Notes under the pieces: model-generated
Databases searched by the model: none
Seen by the model: the letters and a program-made list of their open reading frames with translations, nothing else
Told to the model about the DNA's origin: nothing
In this document: in pieces, positions 17,322 to 25,424 of the stretch
Position numbering within the stretch: position 1 is the first letter of the stretch
Layout of the letters: every line of letters starts with the position of its first letter
Source: UBA11524 sp963590165
Lineage (GTDB): Bacteria > Bacillota > Clostridia > Christensenellales > Aristaeellaceae
Length of the DNA: 64,000 nt
Assembly: GCA_963590165.1 (NCBI GenBank)
Contig: CAVANO010000011.1
Span: forward strand, 1-64,000
Reading direction: 5' to 3'
Made by a program: the position numbers and the translations under genes

Positions 17322-19688
17322 ATGATACCGAAAAACAGCAACGAAAAAGAGCTGCGTGCAAATACGCAATTGAAGGAGGTGTTTCTGCTGTCTGAGAAGG
17401 GACGCACGATGTTATCCCGTGGCGTGGTGGCGCTGATGATGGCATCAGGCATGCTTCTGCCGCTGCTGATTGTCACGGGGACGCAGCGTCTGTGGCTGCC
17501 TGCCATTGCCTGTGCGCTGCCGGTGATTGCGGTGCTGGCAATCCGCCACCTTCATCCGCTGGGAAACATCCTCACCGGTGCAGCGTTCGGTATATTCTTT
17601 CTCATCTGGGCTGTTTGCGGCGGCATCGCGGATGCGGCGGAAGTTGTCCGCGCCCTGCTGCTGTATTTTTCCGGTCTGACAACGGCACTGCCGATGGTCA
17701 GCCAGACCTTCGCGTGCCTGACAGGCGTTGTGTGCGCCTTCATCGGCTATGCGCTGACGAGCCGCCGAGTAGGGGCGTATCCGGCACTGGCGGCGGTGCT
17801 GCTGATTGCGGTGCTGCTGTGGCTCGATGACCGTCCCGACGCGCTGTGGGGGCTGCTGCCGGCGGTCGTGCCGAGCGTGGCGATGCTGATGGTTTCCGGC
17901 TATGACGGCGTGCCGATGCGCCGCGTGCTGCCGCTGACGCTGATTGTTGTACTGCTGAGCTTCGTCGGCGTTGCAGTCGGCGGCGTGACCATTGCACCGA
18001 TGAAGGATGCGGCGGACACGCTCCGGCAGAAAATCTATGATTACTTCTTTTTCACGAGCACGCGCGACGTGTTTTCCATCTCCTCGCAGGGCTTTTATCC
18101 GCAGGGGCAGACGCAGCTGGGCGGTCCTGCCGAGCCGAACGACCAGCCTGTCATGACCGTGCGCGGCGAAGGGCGCATTTACCTGCGCGCCGTCAGCAAG
18201 AGCACGTACACGGGCAGCATGTGGGTCGATGAAACCGGCGGTCGGCGGTATCTGTGGAGCAGTCTGCGCTGGCAGAGCGTCCGCAATACCGTGTTCGAGC
18301 AGGACATGCCGGCGGACTCGGCCGGCGCGACCTTGCCTGTCAAGCAGGTGACCGTCACGATGCTGACGGACAGCGCAAGCAGTCTGTTTGTTCCGCAGCG
18401 CCTTTTGAGTCTCAAGACGGGCAGTACGATTGTGCCGTACTTCAACGCGAGCGGCGAGGTGTTTGCGACGCACAGCCTTGAATCCGGCGACACATGGACG
18501 GCGGAGTATGTCGACCTGATTGCCGGTCAATCGGGACTGACGGAGCTGATTGACGCCTGCGCGCAGCTGCCGGATGAACAGTATGAATCGATGCGCGAAA
18601 CATATACCGTGTTGCCGTCGCACCTGGAGCAGCGGCTGTTTGATTTTGCGCGCGATGCCGCCGGCGACACGACCGACCCATACGAAATGGCGCGGAATAT
18701 TCAGTCGTACCTGCAGTCGTACTGCAGTTACAACCTTGACATCGCGCAGCAGCAGGAGAATCTCGACTTTGTGGCGACCTTCCTGCTGATGACGCGCGAA
18801 GGCTACTGCACGCATTTCGCGTCCGCCATGACGGTGCTCTGCCGGATGGTCGGGCTGCCTGCACGGTATGTGGAGGGCTTTGTCGCGGACATCGGCGAAT
18901 CGGGCAGCGCCGTCATCACCGGTGAAAGTGCCCATGCATGGACGGAAGTTTATTTCAGCGGACTTGGCTGGGTGACGTTCGACGCGACGCCGTGGGCAGG
19001 GGCTTCATCGGATTCGTCCTCGGATGACCCGTCGACATTGCCGCCGCCGTCCGCATCGCCGTCTGCAACACCATCCCCTTCGCCTTCTCCTTCGCCGTCC
19101 CCATCCCCCTCGCCGTCGCCCTCGCCTTCGGATGATTCACAGGATGAGCAGGAGACACCGCTGCCTACCGATTCGCCGACGCCGTCGCCGACCGTTCCGT
19201 CTGCAACGGACATGCCGTCACCGACGCCGGAAAGCGAGCCGAATCAGCCGGATGAGCCGAATGACCTGTCATGGCTGTGGTGGCTGCTGCTGATGCTGCT
19301 GCTGATTGCGGCCATTGCGGCGCGCATCTGGTGGACGCTTCCGCAGACGTGCGAAAAGCGCGCGAAAGACGAGAACGACCGCAGCACGGTTTACCTGCAG
19401 GCGGTGCATGATGCGCTGCGCGTTGCGGGTCTTGTCCGCGCGAATACCGAAACGCCGCAGATGTTCTTCCGTCGGGCGGAGCAGGCAGGCTGGACGGAGG
19501 CGTCCGCTGCCGGAACCATCGAGGAACTGCGCTTCTATGCGCATGCGGAATCATCACCTGAGCAGACGGATGTGCTGCGTCAGGCATATGCCGGCATGCG
19601 GCAGAAAATGAATGTGTGGCAGCGCATGCGGTTTGTGCTGCTGAGGGCTGCCGTGCCGCTGAAAATGCGGCTATTCACGGGCAAATAG
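17322..19688 (+). CDS. membrane transglutaminase-like protein (TgpA type) with DUF4129-like tail
   Basis: Up to 788 residues: about six transmembrane segments in the first 210 residues, an extracellular domain with a transglutaminase-like catalytic triad (Cys496 in EGYCTHFA, His538 in SAHAW, Asp554 in VTFDATP), a Pro/Ser repeat linker (about 565-640), one more membrane helix (WLWWLLLMLLLIAAIAA) and a cytoplasmic tail resembling DUF4129. This is the third member of the MoxR/DUF58 cluster. The ATG at 17322 has no ribosome site. A strong AAGGAGG (17373-17379) instead sits 8 nt before an in-frame CTG at 17388, so the real protein may be 766 residues. A terminator follows. Confidence 0.87.
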   Translation: MIPKNSNEKELRANTQLKEVFLLSEKGRTMLSRGVVALMMASGMLLPLLIVTGTQRLWLPAIACALPVIAVLAIRHLHPLGNILTGAAFGIFFLIWAVCGGIADAAEVVRALLLYFSGLTTALPMVSQTFACLTGVVCAFIGYALTSRRVGAYPALAAVLLIAVLLWLDDRPDALWGLLPAVVPSVAMLMVSGYDGVPMRRVLPLTLIVVLLSFVGVAVGGVTIAPMKDAADTLRQKIYDYFFFTSTRDVFSISSQGFYPQGQTQLGGPAEPNDQPVMTVRGEGRIYLRAVSKSTYTGSMWVDETGGRRYLWSSLRWQSVRNTVFEQDMPADSAGATLPVKQVTVTMLTDSASSLFVPQRLLSLKTGSTIVPYFNASGEVFATHSLESGDTWTAEYVDLIAGQSGLTELIDACAQLPDEQYESMRETYTVLPSHLEQRLFDFARDAAGDTTDPYEMARNIQSYLQSYCSYNLDIAQQQENLDFVATFLLMTREGYCTHFASAMTVLCRMVGLPARYVEGFVADIGESGSAVITGESAHAWTEVYFSGLGWVTFDATPWAGASSDSSSDDPSTLPPPSASPSATPSPSPSPSPSPSPSPSPSPSDDSQDEQETPLPTDSPTPSPTVPSATDMPSPTPESEPNQPDEPNDLSWLWWLLLMLLLIAAIAARIWWTLPQTCEKRAKDENDRSTVYLQAVHDALRVAGLVRANTETPQMFFRRAEQAGWTEASAAGTIEELRFYAHAESSPEQTDVLRQAYAGMRQKMNVWQRMRFVLLRAAVPLKMRLFTGK

Positions 19689-19722
19689 CCGAACAAGCAG
19701 AATGGATTGAGGAACAACAATG

Positions 19723-19753
19723 AAAGCAGCTATTTTGTGTAGCTGCTTTTTTT
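19723..19753 (+). terminator. terminator of the MoxR operon
   Basis: Perfect 10-bp stem AAAGCAGCTA / TAGCTGCTTT followed by further T residues. Confidence 0.88.
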
Positions 19754-19797
19754 CATCCTTTTTTGCTGTTTTTCTCCTGTTTTTTGGCGAAAGTCTC

Positions 19798-19826
19798 TTG
19801 CAATTTTGCCTGAAATCATGTATGAT
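19798..19826 (+). promoter_or_regulatory. promoter of serC
   Basis: TTGCAA, 17-bp spacer, TATGAT. The leader is about 75 nt, too short for a T-box. Confidence 0.75.
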
Positions 19827-19907
19827 AGGCGCATGGAACGTTTTTCACCCTGTGGGCGATAATCGTCCCACATGAATAAGAAAGAAATTATGAAGGAGGT
19901 GCACGCA

Positions 19908-20984
19908 ATGGAGCGTGTATATAATTTTTCGCCGGGACCGTCGATGCTGGCTGAACCGGTGCTGGAGAAGGCACAGAAGGATCTGATGGTGTACGGCAAT
20001 GCCGGCATGTCCGTGATGGAAATGTCCCACCGCAGCAAGATGTACACCGATATTTTCGACAAGACCATCGCAGACCTCCGCGCACTGATGAAGATCAGCG
20101 ATGATTATGAGGTGCTGATGATGCAGGGCGGCGCGACGCTGGAATTCTCCGCGGTTCCGCTGAACCTGATGGTCAAGGGCAAGGCGGACTATATCGATTC
20201 GGGCAACTTCGCGCATCTTGCGGCGGAGGAAGCCAAGCGCTACGGCGAGGTGAACATCGCCGCATCCAGCCGTGAGGACAATTATACCTACGTGCCGGAC
20301 ATGAAGGACGTGAAACTCGATCCTGATGCGGATTATGTCCACATCACCCAGAACAACACGATTTACGGCACGCGCTATATCGAGTTGCCGGACGCGAAGG
20401 CACCGATTGTTGCGGATGCGAGCTCCATGATTCTTTCCGAGCCGATGGATGTCAACCGTTACGGCGTGATTTATGCCGGTGCGCAGAAGAACATCGGCCC
20501 GTCCGGCCTGTGCATCGTCATCGTCCGCAAGGATTTGCTCGGCCATGCGAAGGACATCTGCCCGAAGCTGATGAACTGGAAGGTCGAGGCGGACAAGGGC
20601 AGCATGTACAACACGCCCAACACGTGGGGCATCTACCTTGCCGGACTGACGTTTGACTGGCTGCGTGCGCAGGGCGGTGTTGAGGCCATCTACAAGGTGA
20701 ATCTGGAGAAGGCGGCGCTGCTTTACGACTTCCTGGACAACAGCAAGCTGTTCAAGCCGACGGCGCAGAAGAAGTACCGCAGCCTGATGAACGTGACGTT
20801 CGTGACCGGCGATGCGGACAAGGATGCGGCGTTCGTGAAGGCAGCGGCGGCACAGGGATTGGTGAACCTGAAGGGTCACCGGACGGTCGGCGGTATGCGT
20901 GCGTCCATCTATAACGCCATGCCGATGGAAGGCGTCAAGAAGCTGGTTGCATTCATGAAGCAGTTCGAGCTGGAGAATGCCTAA
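19908..20984 (+). CDS. serC: phosphoserine aminotransferase
   Basis: The 358-residue PLP enzyme converts 3-phosphohydroxypyruvate and glutamate to phosphoserine and 2-oxoglutarate. Family marks are the N-terminal RVYNFSPGPSML, the PLP-binding lysine Lys194 in AGAQKNIGPSG, and the C-terminal LKGHRTVGGMRASIYNAMP. The start is the ATG with AAGGAGGTG 6 nt upstream; an in-frame ATG 12 codons earlier lacks a ribosome site. serA follows about 280 bp downstream, so the pair covers two of the three serine-pathway steps; serB is not in the window. Confidence 0.96.
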   Translation: MERVYNFSPGPSMLAEPVLEKAQKDLMVYGNAGMSVMEMSHRSKMYTDIFDKTIADLRALMKISDDYEVLMMQGGATLEFSAVPLNLMVKGKADYIDSGNFAHLAAEEAKRYGEVNIAASSREDNYTYVPDMKDVKLDPDADYVHITQNNTIYGTRYIELPDAKAPIVADASSMILSEPMDVNRYGVIYAGAQKNIGPSGLCIVIVRKDLLGHAKDICPKLMNWKVEADKGSMYNTPNTWGIYLAGLTFDWLRAQGGVEAIYKVNLEKAALLYDFLDNSKLFKPTAQKKYRSLMNVTFVTGDADKDAAFVKAAAAQGLVNLKGHRTVGGMRASIYNAMPMEGVKKLVAFMKQFELENA

Positions 20985-20987
20985 AAA

Positions 20988-21112
20988 GGGTCAAGGGGGG
21001 GACTTCGTCCCTTTTCCTGTCCCTTGCAGGGCTTGGGCAACGCCCCAACCTGTTATTCGCAGCCGAGCGGACGGACTTCGTCCGTTTTCGTTGAACCCCT
21101 TCTTCGAACTTG
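20988..21112. repeat. intergenic hairpin repeats between serC and serA
   Basis: Two stem-loops of the dispersed family: GGGACTTCGTCCC near 21000 and CGGACTTCGTCCG near 21070 followed by GTTTTCGTTGAACCCCTTC, the same string as at 53,020. A G+C-rich inverted segment (CTTGCAGGG...GGGCTTGGGCAACGCCCC) lies between. They may end the serC transcript partly or stabilise its 3' end. Confidence 0.6.
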
Positions 21113-21195
21113 ATTTGTAATGTGGCTTTTATAGGGCTGCCTTAAGTTTAGGAAAGGGCATTGCGAAGAGGCTTGGACAGAAATCAGATGAAGTC

Positions 21196-21246
21196 GAAAA
21201 ACCAGGCGAAGCAAAAAACCAGGCGAAGCAAAAAACCAGGCGAAGC
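21196..21246. repeat. three tandem 17-bp repeats before serA
   Basis: The unit AAAAAACCAGGCGAAGC is repeated three times head to tail (first copy begins with G), ending 17 bp before the serA start. It could be a slippage-prone spacer or a protein-binding array. Confidence 0.85.
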
Positions 21247-21263
21247 CTGCGGGAGAAAACAAG

Positions 21264-22430
21264 ATGTATAAGATTAAGACACTGAATTCGATTTCCGATA
21301 TCATCCATGAGGAACTGTCGGCGGAGCAGTACGCCATCAGCGCGGAAGAGCCTGTGCCGGAAGGCATCCTTGTGCGCTCTGCCGCGATGCATGACATGGC
21401 GCTTGGCGATGAACTGCTCGGCATTGCCCGTGCGGGTGCCGGCGTGAATAACATTCCGCTGGATCAGTGCACGAAGCAGGGCATCGCTGTGTTCAACACA
21501 CCCGGCGCGAATGCCAATGCAGTGGCTGAGCTGGTGCTCGGTGCGCTCGTCATCGGCAGCCGCAATGTGGCGCCTGCCATTCGTTGGGCGGACACGCTCA
21601 AGGGGCAGGGTGACGTGGCAAAGCTGGTCGAAAAGGGCAAGTCGCAGTTCGTCGGACCGGAGCTGCGCGGTAAGACGCTGGGTGTCATTGGTTTGGGCGC
21701 TATCGGCCGACTGGTCGCAAATGCTGCGTCCGCCGGTTACGGCATGAAGGTTGTCGGCTGCGACCCGTTCCTCTCGGTTGAAAGCGCATGGGCGCTGAAC
21801 AGCAGCGTCCGCCGTGCCGCAACGAATGACGACCTGTACGCGCAGGCGGACTACATCACCTTCCACGTACCGCTCAACGACAAGACGCGCGGCTCCATTG
21901 ATGCGGCGGCGTTCGCGAAGATGAAGAAGGGTGTTATCCTGCTGAACTTTTCGCGCGGTGAGCTGGTCAACGTTGCTGACCTCAAGCAGGCGATTGCGGA
22001 TGGTCAGGTCGGCGGTTATGTGACGGATTTCCCGTGCGATGAGCTGCTCGGCGTGGACAAGGTGACGTGCATTCCCCATCTGGGTGCATCGACGCCGGAG
22101 AGCGAGGACAACTGCGCGCGCATGGCGGCGGCTGAACTGCGCGATTATCTGGAGTTCGGCTCGATTCACAACAGCGTGAATCTGCCCGAGCTGCCGATGG
22201 GCAAGCCTGAAAACGTGCGTGTGCTTGTCATCCACGAGAACATCCCCAACATGGTCGCGACCATCACGACCTGCATCTCGGCGGAGCACATCAACATCGA
22301 CAACCTGCAGAACAAGTCGAAGAAGGATGTCGCCGTGACCGTGATGGAAATGGCGGAAATGCCCTCGCGGCAGGCGCTGAATGTCATCCGCACGATTGCC
22401 GGCGTCATTCGGGTCAGGGTGTTTGAGTAA
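21264..22430 (+). CDS. serA: D-3-phosphoglycerate dehydrogenase
   Basis: This 388-residue NAD-dependent enzyme performs the first step of serine synthesis. It shows the Rossmann motif GLGAIG (143-148), the downstream Asp of CDPFLS, the Arg/Glu region, the catalytic His272 in PHLGAST, and a C-terminal ACT-type regulatory domain (about 315-388), consistent with serine feedback control. A GGGAGAA ribosome site lies upstream. It is co-directional with serC but separated by repeat-rich DNA. A strong terminator follows. Confidence 0.94.
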   Translation: MYKIKTLNSISDIIHEELSAEQYAISAEEPVPEGILVRSAAMHDMALGDELLGIARAGAGVNNIPLDQCTKQGIAVFNTPGANANAVAELVLGALVIGSRNVAPAIRWADTLKGQGDVAKLVEKGKSQFVGPELRGKTLGVIGLGAIGRLVANAASAGYGMKVVGCDPFLSVESAWALNSSVRRAATNDDLYAQADYITFHVPLNDKTRGSIDAAAFAKMKKGVILLNFSRGELVNVADLKQAIADGQVGGYVTDFPCDELLGVDKVTCIPHLGASTPESEDNCARMAAAELRDYLEFGSIHNSVNLPELPMGKPENVRVLVIHENIPNMVATITTCISAEHINIDNLQNKSKKDVAVTVMEMAEMPSRQALNVIRTIAGVIRVRVFE

Positions 22431-22448
22431 TTCTGAACAATCAAAAGA

Positions 22449-22489
22449 AGCGGGTTCATTGCTGATGAAGGCAGTGAATCCGCTGTTTT
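22449..22489 (+). terminator. terminator after serA
   Basis: 14-bp stem AGCGGGTTCATTGC / GCAGTGAATCCGCT (with G-U pairs), 8-nt loop, then GTTTT. Confidence 0.8.
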
Positions 22490-22521
22490 GACCTCTTCGG
22501 ACATGCAGGATTGGAAGAAAT

Positions 22522-22551
22522 TTGGCGTTTTGCATCCGATTGTGTTATGAT
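22522..22551 (+). promoter_or_regulatory. probable promoter of the GNAT gene
   Basis: TTGGCG, 18-bp spacer, TATGAT, about 30 nt before the start codon. Confidence 0.55.
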
Positions 22552-22582
22552 GACATAATAACAGAAAGGAAGTGCACCCCTG

Positions 22583-23074
22583 ATGCCCAATGACATCATT
22601 CGCCCGATTACCGCCGATGACGATGCGAAAATCGCCGCCATCATTCGTGCGAATTTCCGCGCGTTTCACCTCGATCAACCCGGCACCGCTTATTTTGACC
22701 CAGAGCTCGATACGCTCAGCCGTTTTTACGGCGCAAAGCCTGATCAGCGTGCGTATCTGATTGCCGCGGACGAAAACGGGGCAGTCCTCGGCGGCGTTGG
22801 CTTTGCGGAATTCACCGCCTTTGAGGATTGCGCAGAGATTCAAAAGCTGTATCTGTCCGATGATGCCAAGGGTCACGGGCTCGGCAAGCGGCTGCTCGCA
22901 AGCGCGGAGGATGCGGCGCGTGCGATGGGCTACCGTCGATTGTACCTTGAAACGCATTCGTGCCTTCAAGTGGCCATTCTGCTGTACGAAAAGCACGGCT
23001 ATCGGCAGATTGAGAAACCCTCGTGCGTTCGGCATTGCGCCATGGATCGCTTCTTTATGAAGGAGCTCGATTAA
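22583..23074 (+). CDS. GNAT-family N-acetyltransferase
   Basis: The 163-residue single-domain protein has the acetyl-CoA loop region LYLSDDAKGHGLGKRLL (about 92-108; motif A Q/R-x-x-G-x-G/A appears as KGHGLG) and the C-terminal YEKHGYRQI strand typical of the fold. It should transfer an acetyl group from acetyl-CoA to an amine; the substrate cannot be told. Its stop codon overlaps the convergent MATE gene by 4 nt. Confidence 0.88.
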   Translation: MPNDIIRPITADDDAKIAAIIRANFRAFHLDQPGTAYFDPELDTLSRFYGAKPDQRAYLIAADENGAVLGGVGFAEFTAFEDCAEIQKLYLSDDAKGHGLGKRLLASAEDAARAMGYRRLYLETHSCLQVAILLYEKHGYRQIEKPSCVRHCAMDRFFMKELD

Positions 23075-24405
23075 GCCGCCTTTTCCGGCAGCGCAGCGGT
23101 GCTCTTCTTCATCGCGGCGGCAGCGTATACCGCTGTCAGCAGTTCCGTAATCGGCATGGCGAACCATAGGCTTTCCGCCCCGAAGAGCCACGGCAGCACG
23201 AAAATCAGCACGCCGCTGATGACCAGCCCGCGCCCGACCGACACGACAAATGCCGACTGCGGACGCAGAATCGCCGGGAAGTAATAGGTCGAGAAGATGT
23301 TGAACGGCAGCAGCAGGAACGACAGCGCGTATCGCCTGATCATCATCGGTGCGATGGCGAGGACACCGTCGGTCGGCGTCATGAACAGGTGGACATACAG
23401 GTTCGGCACAAGCAGGCTCAGCAGCGTCCAGAAGGCGCTCATCACCGCCGCCGTCAGCAGGGCGTAACGCAATGTTTCCCGGATGCGCTTCGGCTGACCC
23501 GCGCCGTAGTTCATTGAAAGAATGGGCTGAGCGGCCTGTCCGACGCTGTACGCGCAGCACTGCACGAAGGTCGACACGTTAATCAGGCAGCCGTAAACCG
23601 CCAGCGCGTCCGTGCCCTGCAGGCGCATAATCTGCCGGTTGAACAGCACGGTCAGGATGCCCATCGCCACGTCAATGAAGAAGGACGAGAAACCTGCCGC
23701 GCTGATGTCGAGGCACTTTTTGCCGATTTGCGCGGTCTTGACAAGGCGAAGCGTGTTCTTTTTGCTGACGAAGTGCATCAGCATCACGCAGCACGACAGG
23801 CAAGCGCCGATGGCGGTCGCGAGTCCGGCACCGTAAATGCCCATGTCCAGCGTAAACACGCAGAAGATGTCGCCGAAAACGTTGAAGATGCCGCCGGTCA
23901 GCACCGCTGCAGTCGCCAATCCCGGAGCACCGTCGTTGCGCAGGAATGCCGCCAGCATCTGGTTAAACAGGTACACTGGCAGGACGACAAGCACCGGCCG
24001 CAGATACGCCTGTGCCAGCGACAGCAAATCATCATCCGCACCGAAGAAGCGCAGCACCGGCGCCTCAAACACAGCCAGCAGCACCCACGACACGAGCGCG
24101 AGCACCACGGAAAACGCAACCGATGCTGTGAAAATCTGGTTCTCATCGCCGGACTGGCTGGATTGACCGCCGCGCTTGGCGCTGAAAATCACGCTGCCGC
24201 CGATGCCGGTCAACAGTCCGAGGCTGTAGATGATATTCCACACCGGCGCGACAACGGCGAGTGCTGCCGCACCGTTTGCCCCTTCATACCGCCCGACAAC
24301 CGCCAAATCGACCACGCCGTAGATGCTCGACACCAGCGCACTGCCGAAAGCGGCGGACAAATAACGGAAAAATAGATTTTTGACCCGATCCTTGAGCAAA
24401 TCCAT
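23071..24405 (-). CDS. MATE-family multidrug/metabolite exporter
   Basis: About 444 residues with 12 hydrophobic helices in two halves, beginning LLKDRVKNLFFRYLSAAFGSAL and with the usual YGVVDLAVVGRYEG segment after helix 1 and QAAQPILSMNYGAGQPKR in the second half. MATE carriers expel cationic drugs or metabolites using Na+ or H+. The ATG at 24405 is preferred because AAAGGA precedes it (11 nt); an in-frame ATG at 24417 has no ribosome site. Its leader contains a terminator ahead of the gene, so expression is probably controlled by attenuation. Confidence 0.88.
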   Translation of the reverse strand: MDLLKDRVKNLFFRYLSAAFGSALVSSIYGVVDLAVVGRYEGANGAAALAVVAPVWNIIYSLGLLTGIGGSVIFSAKRGGQSSQSGDENQIFTASVAFSVVLALVSWVLLAVFEAPVLRFFGADDDLLSLAQAYLRPVLVVLPVYLFNQMLAAFLRNDGAPGLATAAVLTGGIFNVFGDIFCVFTLDMGIYGAGLATAIGACLSCCVMLMHFVSKKNTLRLVKTAQIGKKCLDISAAGFSSFFIDVAMGILTVLFNRQIMRLQGTDALAVYGCLINVSTFVQCCAYSVGQAAQPILSMNYGAGQPKRIRETLRYALLTAAVMSAFWTLLSLLVPNLYVHLFMTPTDGVLAIAPMMIRRYALSFLLLPFNIFSTYYFPAILRPQSAFVVSVGRGLVISGVLIFVLPWLFGAESLWFAMPITELLTAVYAAAAMKKSTAALPEKAA

Positions 24406-24440
24406 AGGGTTTGCCATCCTTTCATGGTTTCTTGTCGCAG

Positions 24441-24490
24441 GAAAAAGGCCGGGCAAGGTACAGGCATTTCAACCTGCGCCTTGTCCGGCC
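24441..24490 (-). terminator. terminator inside the MATE leader (attenuator)
   Basis: On the minus strand, GGCCGGACAAGG pairs with CCTTGCCCGGCC (24479-24490 with 24447-24458), extended by an inner CAGG/CCTG stem, and is followed by TTTTT (24442-24446). It lies between the promoter and the MATE start codon, so the default transcript should stop before the gene. Confidence 0.75.
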
Positions 24491-24504
24491 GACCGTTTCT
24501 TCAG
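24469..24504 (-). other. possible 11-codon leader peptide, CTG start
   Basis: A GGAGGG site (24514-24519, minus strand) is 9 nt upstream of CTG, which opens a frame reading (M)KKRSAGQGAG and ends at TGA in the loop of the leader terminator. A ribosome on this frame would cover the 5' arm of the terminator. The unusual start codon makes this speculative. Confidence 0.3.
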
Positions 24505-24532
24505 AACGCTCTGCCCTCCGACGAACGAGATT

Positions 24533-24560
24533 ATTATAGCTGATTTTGGCGCAAAGTCAA
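24533..24560 (-). promoter_or_regulatory. promoter of the MATE gene
   Basis: Minus strand: TTGACT (24555-24560), 16-bp spacer, perfect TATAAT (24533-24538). The start site is near 24526, giving a leader of about 120 nt. Confidence 0.8.
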
Positions 24561-24664
24561 GGGGACTTCGTCCCCTTTTCTTCTTCGTCCCCTTTTCTTT
24601 CGTCCCTTTTCTTTTGTCCCTTTTCTTTTGTCCCTTTTCGCAGGACTTCGTCCTTTCTCGCTTG
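24559..24664. repeat. pyrimidine-rich simple repeat with hairpins
   Basis: GGGGACTTCGTCCCC stem-loop followed by about five imperfect copies of GTCCCTTTTCTTTT and a final AGGACTTCGTCCT stem-loop. It separates the divergent MATE and YitT-like promoters. Confidence 0.75.
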
Positions 24665-24697
24665 ACAGCATCTGCAAACAGGTTCCGCGTGCTGCAC

Positions 24698-24726
24698 TTG
24701 ACAAATCACGCTGCGTTCGTTACCAT
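24698..24726 (+). promoter_or_regulatory. promoter of the YitT-like/EamA pair
   Basis: Consensus TTGACA, 17-bp spacer, TACCAT. Confidence 0.7.
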
Positions 24727-24767
24727 AACAGTGGCTGTTTTGATGGCCTGCAGAAAGGAAGGATATT

Positions 24768-25424
24768 TTGTCAAGCGGTTTTTCCAAGCGGTCAGTCATC
24801 ATGATGCTCCTCGGCAGCACGATTCAGGCGGCAGGCATGTGCAATATCCATGCGCATTCGGGCGTGACGGAAGGCGGTGTGCTCGGGCTGACACTGCTGC
24901 TGGAGCATTTGCTGTCCATTTCGCCGGCACTGTCGGCACTCGTGCTGAATGTTGCCTGCTATGTGCTGGGTTGGCGGACGCTGGGACGCGGTTTCCTGCT
25001 GAATTCGGCGGTTGCGTGCCTGTGGTATTCCGCCGTGTATGCGCTGATGGAGCCGTTCGCACCGCTTGTGCCTGCGCTGGTGGCGTCAAAACTGCTTGCG
25101 GCAGTTGTGGGGGCGCTCTTTGTCGGCATTGGCGCAGGGCTGTGTGTCCGATATGGCGGGGCTCCCGGCGGCGATGATGCGCTCGCGATGTCCGTCAGCA
25201 GATTGACGCGCCTTCCGATTCAATGGGTGTACCTGCTGTCCGACCTCATCGTGCTCGGACTGTCGCTGTGTTATATACCGCTTCGGCAGATTGCCTATTC
25301 GCTGCTGACTGTGATTCTGTCCGGACAAATCATCGGCATTGTTGAACGATTTGACGGCGATATGCTGCGCCAAAAAGGTCTTGGCACCGCGCTTTGGGCA
25401 GCGGCAGGGAGGAAATGCAAATGA
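24768..25424 (+). CDS. YitT-family membrane protein, short form
   Basis: This 218-residue protein has 5-6 hydrophobic helices and the YitT/DUF161 pattern: GGVLGLTLLLEHLLSI, GRGFLLNSAVACLWYSAVY and GIGAGLCVRYGGAPGGDDALAMSVSR with its GG-x-D motif. The soluble C-terminal DUF2179 domain of full-length YitT proteins is absent. It begins with TTG, chosen because AGGAAGG lies 5 nt upstream and no in-frame ATG exists before residue 12. Its stop overlaps the next gene's start (ATGA). Function of the family is not established. Confidence 0.82.
   Translation: MSSGFSKRSVIMMLLGSTIQAAGMCNIHAHSGVTEGGVLGLTLLLEHLLSISPALSALVLNVACYVLGWRTLGRGFLLNSAVACLWYSAVYALMEPFAPLVPALVASKLLAAVVGALFVGIGAGLCVRYGGAPGGDDALAMSVSRLTRLPIQWVYLLSDLIVLGLSLCYIPLRQIAYSLLTVILSGQIIGIVERFDGDMLRQKGLGTALWAAAGRKCK

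Noticed and set aside
24405..24530. Known riboswitch (guanidine-I/ykkC or fluoride type) in the MATE leader
   Set aside because: Only about 35 nt precede the terminator arm, and the conserved strings of these classes are absent.
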